A stretch of DNA of 10,272 nt, from NCBI GenBank assembly GCA_016841125.1, contig JAENZU010000081.1, positions 1 to 10,272 on the forward strand. Reading direction: 5' to 3'. Below the pieces are notes generated by a model. That model had not been told where the DNA came from and did no database searches. It saw only the letters and a program-made list of their open reading frames with translations. Source of the DNA: Melioribacter sp. (GTDB lineage Bacteria > Bacteroidota > Ignavibacteria > Ignavibacteriales > Melioribacteraceae). The position numbers were made by a program, and so were the translations under genes. Of the stretch, positions 8,071-10,272 are shown piece after piece. Positions within the stretch are counted from its first letter, which is position 1; the number at the start of each line of letters is the position of its first letter.

Positions 8071-8281
8071 GTAATACGTAGCTCGTTCCCTAAATCTTAT
8101 CGCATCGAGATTTAACGGAACGCCGCTTAGATGCGATAGCTGATTCGAGCACCCAAGTAGAAGAAGCGAACGTTTTATTGGGTTAGTTCAAAAGTTACCT
8201 GTCTGTTGGTGTCATTTGAATGAATAACTAAAAACAGACTACGCTCGTAGCGGTTTACTGTGCGGTAATCTCGGACGCGGG

Positions 8282-8301
8282 TTCGACTCCCGCCACCTCC
8301 A
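8282..8301 (+). other. Candidate attachment site at the tmRNA 3' end
   Basis: The T-loop and 3' acceptor strand of ssrA are a common target for tyrosine-recombinase islands, which recreate this end on integration. Immediately after 8301 the sequence turns AT-rich and gene-poor and leads to element-type genes. No second copy of the site or integrase gene is visible in the window, so this is a positional inference. Confidence 0.35.
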
Positions 8302-8439
8302 CTAAAGTCCTTATAAAACAATAACTTACAGCCTCGTCTCACAACATTCTCACAAAAATTTCATATAAATTTGTTGTATTGGCAATACTTGCAAGTCATT
8401 CAAAATAATTCAGTGAGAATTATCTGATCAAAATTTCTT

Positions 8440-8463
8440 TTGATATTATCATTGAAATATCAA
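8440..8463. repeat. Inverted repeat, 8-bp arms with 8-nt loop
   Basis: TTGATATT (8440-8447) and AATATCAA (8456-8463) are perfect reverse complements around an 8-nt spacer, extendable by one G-T pair. The AT-rich dyad and roughly 16-bp centre spacing would suit a dimeric regulator. It lacks a GC-rich stem and a following T-run, so it is not a classical terminator. Confidence 0.45.
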
Positions 8464-8630
8464 GCATTTGATTGCTAATTTTACTAGCATACCTCAACAA
8501 AATTGTTTCATCTCATTTGAATTTGCTTCAGTCCGAAGTTGTGTGAATAATTAAATGCTATTTTTCTGAGAGGGTGAGTTTTAATGAAGGGTAGATTCTT
8601 GATTTAATCTTATAAATTTTTTTTGCAACA

Positions 8631-8680
8631 ATAGCTTCAACTATGCCACTAAGAAAACGGAATCAAATTTAGGAAGCTAT
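8631..8680 (+). promoter_or_regulatory. Inverted repeat covering the ribosome binding site of the Replic_Relax gene
   Basis: ATAGCTTC (8631-8638) is the exact reverse complement of GAAGCTAT (8673-8680). The right arm overlaps the Shine-Dalgarno AGGAAG (8671-8676) of the gene starting at 8685. Folding would place the ribosome binding site in a stem closed over a 34-nt loop; as DNA it could be an operator. The arms are short, so chance is possible. Confidence 0.35.
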
Positions 8681-8684
8681 CATT

Positions 8685-9590
8685 ATGCGAAAAATAACAC
8701 CTAAAGAAAAAGAGTTGTTACTTCAAATTTTAGAGTACGGAATATTATCAACAAACCAAATCATGTTAATAAGTGGAGTTGGGAAAAGAGAAGTACAAAG
8801 AAAATTAGAGAGCCTCAGAAATAAAAATGTAATAATTTTTCACAATATAAAGAAAGAAGGTAAGAGGGGTAGAACCGAGTATGTTTCATCTATAAGCGAA
8901 TCAGGGGTAAGAATTATTCAAAGTGAATTTGAAAAACAATTTCATCTTTCATCTGATAAGATTTTATTTAAAAATATTCATATCGCGAAACATCAATTAT
9001 TATTGAATTGGTTTCGAATACATCTCAACTACCTTCCCATAAAGTTACCTGATCTGACGGTGGAATTTATATCTGCAACAACACCATTCTTGCCGTTGAA
9101 AAAAAATGGATTGCCATTAATCTCAGAACAATTTGAAACAAAATTACTTAAAGTAAATTTTACACCTGATGGTGTGTTTTGTATAAAAAATAAAATACAA
9201 AATAAAAGTTTGCTCTTCTTTCTTGAAGTTGATATGGGAACAGAATCCCTAACGACCAGGAGTTCAAAAACAAATAACATTTCTACAAAGATCAAAAACT
9301 ATAGGGCCTACTTCCAATATGAAAAATATAGAAGATACCAGAAAAAATGGAATACGTTGTTTAATGGATTTCGGTTATTGTTTTTAACCAATTCACTCGA
9401 ACGAGCAAAGATGATCTGCAAGCAGGTTGGCTCGGATAGATCTAATAACTTCGTGTGGGTAACAGATAAGATTGAATTATTTGAAAAAGGTCTTGGTGGA
9501 AAAATTTGGGTTCGTGGCTGCAACTTGCATACACTAAAAGGATCTATACTCGGACCATCATTAAATTATGAAGAAAGATTAGTACTATAA
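8685..9590 (+). CDS. Replication-relaxation family-like protein (winged helix plus nuclease-like core)
   Basis: The 301-residue protein resembles the Replic_Relax family found on plasmids and integrative elements, named for replication/relaxation roles but biochemically little defined. Residues 1-75 form a winged-helix DNA-binding domain (PKEKELLLQILEYGILSTNQ, then REVQRKLESLRNKNVI and a beta wing). The family H near residue 103 (AKHQLLLNWF) follows. The core has T-P-D-G (D162), then FFLEVDMGTES (E181, D183) and K202/K204-x-x-Y, the layout of a PD-(D/E)XK-type fold, although the usual Lys of E-x-K is Asp here, as is usual for this family. Hydrolytic activity is therefore uncertain. The start has AGGAAG 8 bases upstream. 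No relaxase, coupling protein or replication gene is seen beside it, so it stands alone within a sparse AT-rich segment. Family assignment is by recalled motif pattern. Confidence 0.7.
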   Translation: MRKITPKEKELLLQILEYGILSTNQIMLISGVGKREVQRKLESLRNKNVIIFHNIKKEGKRGRTEYVSSISESGVRIIQSEFEKQFHLSSDKILFKNIHIAKHQLLLNWFRIHLNYLPIKLPDLTVEFISATTPFLPLKKNGLPLISEQFETKLLKVNFTPDGVFCIKNKIQNKSLLFFLEVDMGTESLTTRSSKTNNISTKIKNYRAYFQYEKYRRYQKKWNTLFNGFRLLFLTNSLERAKMICKQVGSDRSNNFVWVTDKIELFEKGLGGKIWVRGCNLHTLKGSILGPSLNYEERLVL

Positions 9591-9861
9591 TAAATATTGT
9601 AATCGTTCATTTCTACAACAACATCAATTATCCATCCTAACTTCTCCTTATATTCTCTTCGTTTAATGCTGCTAAACTATTCGTTTAATCAAAAAAAGTC
9701 TACATTTAACGAATAGTCGATATCTTTGTAATTCATTGCAAAACAATAGGTTGTATGGTTCTGATTTAAACGACTATATATGAAATTACATGTGATAAAG
9801 ATTAGAACATTATAGAATGTGGTGAATAGGATGTTATTGAAAATAAGTATTGAAGGAAATT
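9591..9861. other. Non-coding stretch with clustered TCGTTTAA motifs
   Basis: No convincing ORF of more than about 17 codons is seen on either strand. The only structure I can support is the motif cluster at 9658-9773, annotated separately. It separates the Replic_Relax gene from the convergent zinc-ribbon gene. No clear terminator for either is evident. Confidence 0.55.
9658..9773. repeat. Cluster of four TCGTTTAA-type motifs with a 10-bp inverted repeat
   Basis: TTCGTTTAAT occurs at 9658-9667 and 9680-9689, 22 bp apart in the same orientation. ATTTAACGAA (9704-9713) is the same motif inverted with one mismatch, and TTAAACGA (9766-9773) is an inverted 8-bp core. ACTATTCGTT (9676-9685) and AACGAATAGT (9708-9717) form a perfect 10-bp inverted repeat over a 22-bp spacer. 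The layout suits iterons, a recombinase or regulator site, or a hairpin. Confidence 0.5.
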
Positions 9862-10002
9862 TTAGACTAATATTTTGGTGGTAAATCTTCTCTTACAGTT
9901 TTTACATATTCTGATTCTTTTTGTACCATGTTGTGTTTTTCTGTAGCCTTTCCAAGTTGTATCTCTTCCATAGCAGTATGGACATATATAGGGTCGTCCC
10001 AT
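9862..10002 (-). CDS. Small CxxC...CxxC zinc-ribbon protein (46 aa)
   Basis: A 46-residue ORF on - begins MGRPYICPYC and ends TTKILV before TAA. It has two CxxC knuckles, C7-P-Y-C10 and C33-K-N-C36, separated by 22 residues with a basic hairpin (KGYRKTQHGTKRIRI) and followed by RRFT. This matches the zinc ribbons that head many transposases and InsA-like proteins, where the second knuckle is followed by basic residues and an aromatic. GAGGTGAT on - (10011-10018) lies 8 bases before the ATG, an excellent ribosome binding site, which favours a translated gene over a chance ORF. The frame after the stop shows no further domain, so this is either a stand-alone zinc-ribbon DNA-binding protein or the surviving 5' end of a degraded transposase. 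It is convergent with the Replic_Relax gene. The zinc-ribbon call is visible in sequence; the function is not known. Confidence 0.68.
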   Translation of the reverse strand: MGRPYICPYCYGRDTTWKGYRKTQHGTKRIRICKNCKRRFTTKILV

Positions 10003-10128
10003 TGATTTAATCACCTCATTTATATTAATGAATTTGATTGTTAATATTTCCGAGAGACTATTCTTAATAAATTTTTCGATTTAATAAATATTTTTTTAAA
10101 AAATAATTGGACAAGATCTACTTAGGCT

Positions 10129-10215
10129 TTAAAAAAATGGGACACCAAATTGGAAGTTTTTATCTTGTAATAAAAACTCATATAACTTTTCATTAAATTG
10201 ATAAACATATTCCAT
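10129..10215 (-). CDS. Short ORF (28 aa), possible gene remnant beside the IS end
   Basis: A 28-residue frame on - reads MEYVYQFNEKLYEFL at its start and GVPFF at its end. The composition looks protein-like (aromatic and charged residues alternating), but there is no good Shine-Dalgarno, and the frame stays open into the presumed IS terminus to its right. It may be the 3' end of a gene cut by the insertion, or chance. A hairpin lies inside it (10155-10178). Function is unknown. Confidence 0.22.
   Translation of the reverse strand: MEYVYQFNEKLYEFLLQDKNFQFGVPFF
10155..10178. repeat. AT-rich hairpin, 9-bp stem with 6-nt loop
   Basis: AGTTTTTAT (10155-10163) and ATAAAAACT (10170-10178) pair perfectly around CTTGTA. 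The stem has one G-C pair and no terminal T-run on either strand beyond the arms, so a terminator role is weak. It lies about 40 bp from the presumed IS end. Confidence 0.4.
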
Positions 10216-10217
10216 AA

Positions 10218-10272
10218 TGTCAAGGGTCATCATATTCCCCAGTGGGGTCAAAAGTATTCCCCACCCACATTT
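10218..10272. mobile_element. Terminal repeats of a probable IS21-family insertion sequence (partial)
   Basis: Two imperfect tandem units occupy 10224-10263. Each has GGGTCA, 3-4 bases, then TATTCCCCA; the copies of TATTCCCCA are at 10233-10241 and 10255-10263, exactly 22 bp apart. Multiple terminal repeats of about 20 bp are a hallmark of IS21-type elements, and GC-rich TTCCCC/GGGGTCA ends of this sort occur beside istA/istB in Bacteroidota. The tip is placed at TGTC (10218), since these elements begin TG. The element would extend beyond the right edge; no transposase codons are visible here. It stands out against the AT-rich flank. Confidence 0.5.

Larger units (their letters stand above)
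7949..8301 (+). ncRNA. ssrA: tmRNA (transfer-messenger RNA)
   Basis: This is a standard one-piece tmRNA of about 353 nt that rescues stalled ribosomes and tags the incomplete protein for degradation, working with SmpB. The 5' end reads GGGGGTGAAACTGGTTTCGA, the invariant tRNA-like start. The acceptor stem pairs 7949-7955 (GGGGGTG) with 8294-8300 (CACCTCC), including the G3-U70 wobble that specifies alanylation; A8301 is the discriminator. The T arm is GCGGG / TTCGACT / CCCGC at 8277-8293. Helix P2 pairs GGGATTA (7970-7976) with TAATCTC (8266-8272). The tag ORF ends at TAA 8068-8070. The genome has CTA, not CCA, after the discriminator, so CCA is added after transcription. The gene begins 2 bp after pduO, and I see no terminator hairpin behind it, which fits displacement of the native flank by an insertion. 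Confidence 0.97.
8302..8684. other. 383-bp non-coding stretch between ssrA and the Replic_Relax gene
   Basis: It is AT-rich, and I found no convincing ORF on either strand; the longest readings are a few codons (for example from ATG 8584). No strong ssrA terminator is apparent. It contains two perfect 8-bp inverted repeats (8440-8463 and 8631-8680), described separately. It could be the left arm of an integrated element. Confidence 0.6.

Noticed and set aside
8302..8340. Rho-independent terminator directly after ssrA
   Set aside because: I see no GC-rich stem followed by a T-run in this stretch.
9666..9716. 16-residue ORF from ATG 9666
   Set aside because: No ribosome binding site, and it coincides with the repeat cluster, which explains the sequence better.
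9658..9773. CRISPR array
   Set aside because: The repeats are only 8-10 bp, occur in both orientations with unequal spacing, and no cas gene is present.

Overview
The window looks like a low-GC, Gram-negative chromosome from the Bacteroidota/Chlorobi side of the tree, most plausibly Ignavibacteria. This is inferred from three things: an outer-membrane barrel gene of the PorV/DUF5723 style ending in an aromatic residue, an LptF/LptG permease pair for LPS export, and a tmRNA whose tag (GESNYALAA) resembles the GxxNYALAA tags of Bacteroidota. No marker in the window fixes the genus.

Positions 29-3902 are cell-envelope genes. An outer-membrane beta-barrel gene on + meets lptG on - with no base between the two stop codons. 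lptG and the upstream lptF-like gene form a - strand pair whose ends overlap by 92 bp. A 196-bp divergent intergenic region (3903-4098) follows, holding a perfect 17-bp direct repeat and a good sigma70-type promoter for the + strand.

Positions 4099-8301 form a tightly packed + strand block: M20 peptidase, lipoprotein, YgfZ-like folate-binding protein, PduO-type cobalamin adenosyltransferase and ssrA (tmRNA). Gaps are 3 bp, 9 bp, a 4-bp overlap and 2 bp. The first two genes are each cut by an in-frame TAA while the same frame continues intact to a later stop. The remaining genes look intact. The mature tmRNA starts 2 bp after the pduO stop, so its promoter must lie within pduO or further upstream.

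Positions 8302-10272 differ in character: AT-rich, sparse coding and mobile-element signatures. They start at the 3' end of the tmRNA, a classic integration site. The region holds a Replic_Relax-like protein (winged helix plus PD-(D/E)XK-like core), two inverted repeats upstream of it, a cluster of four TCGTTTAA-type motifs, a 46-residue zinc-ribbon protein on - that is absent from long-ORF scans, a short ORF remnant, and the terminal repeats of what is probably an IS21-family element running off the right edge. The simplest reading is a housekeeping operon ending in ssrA, followed by an integrated element later hit by an insertion sequence. The integrase and the second attachment site are not in the window.
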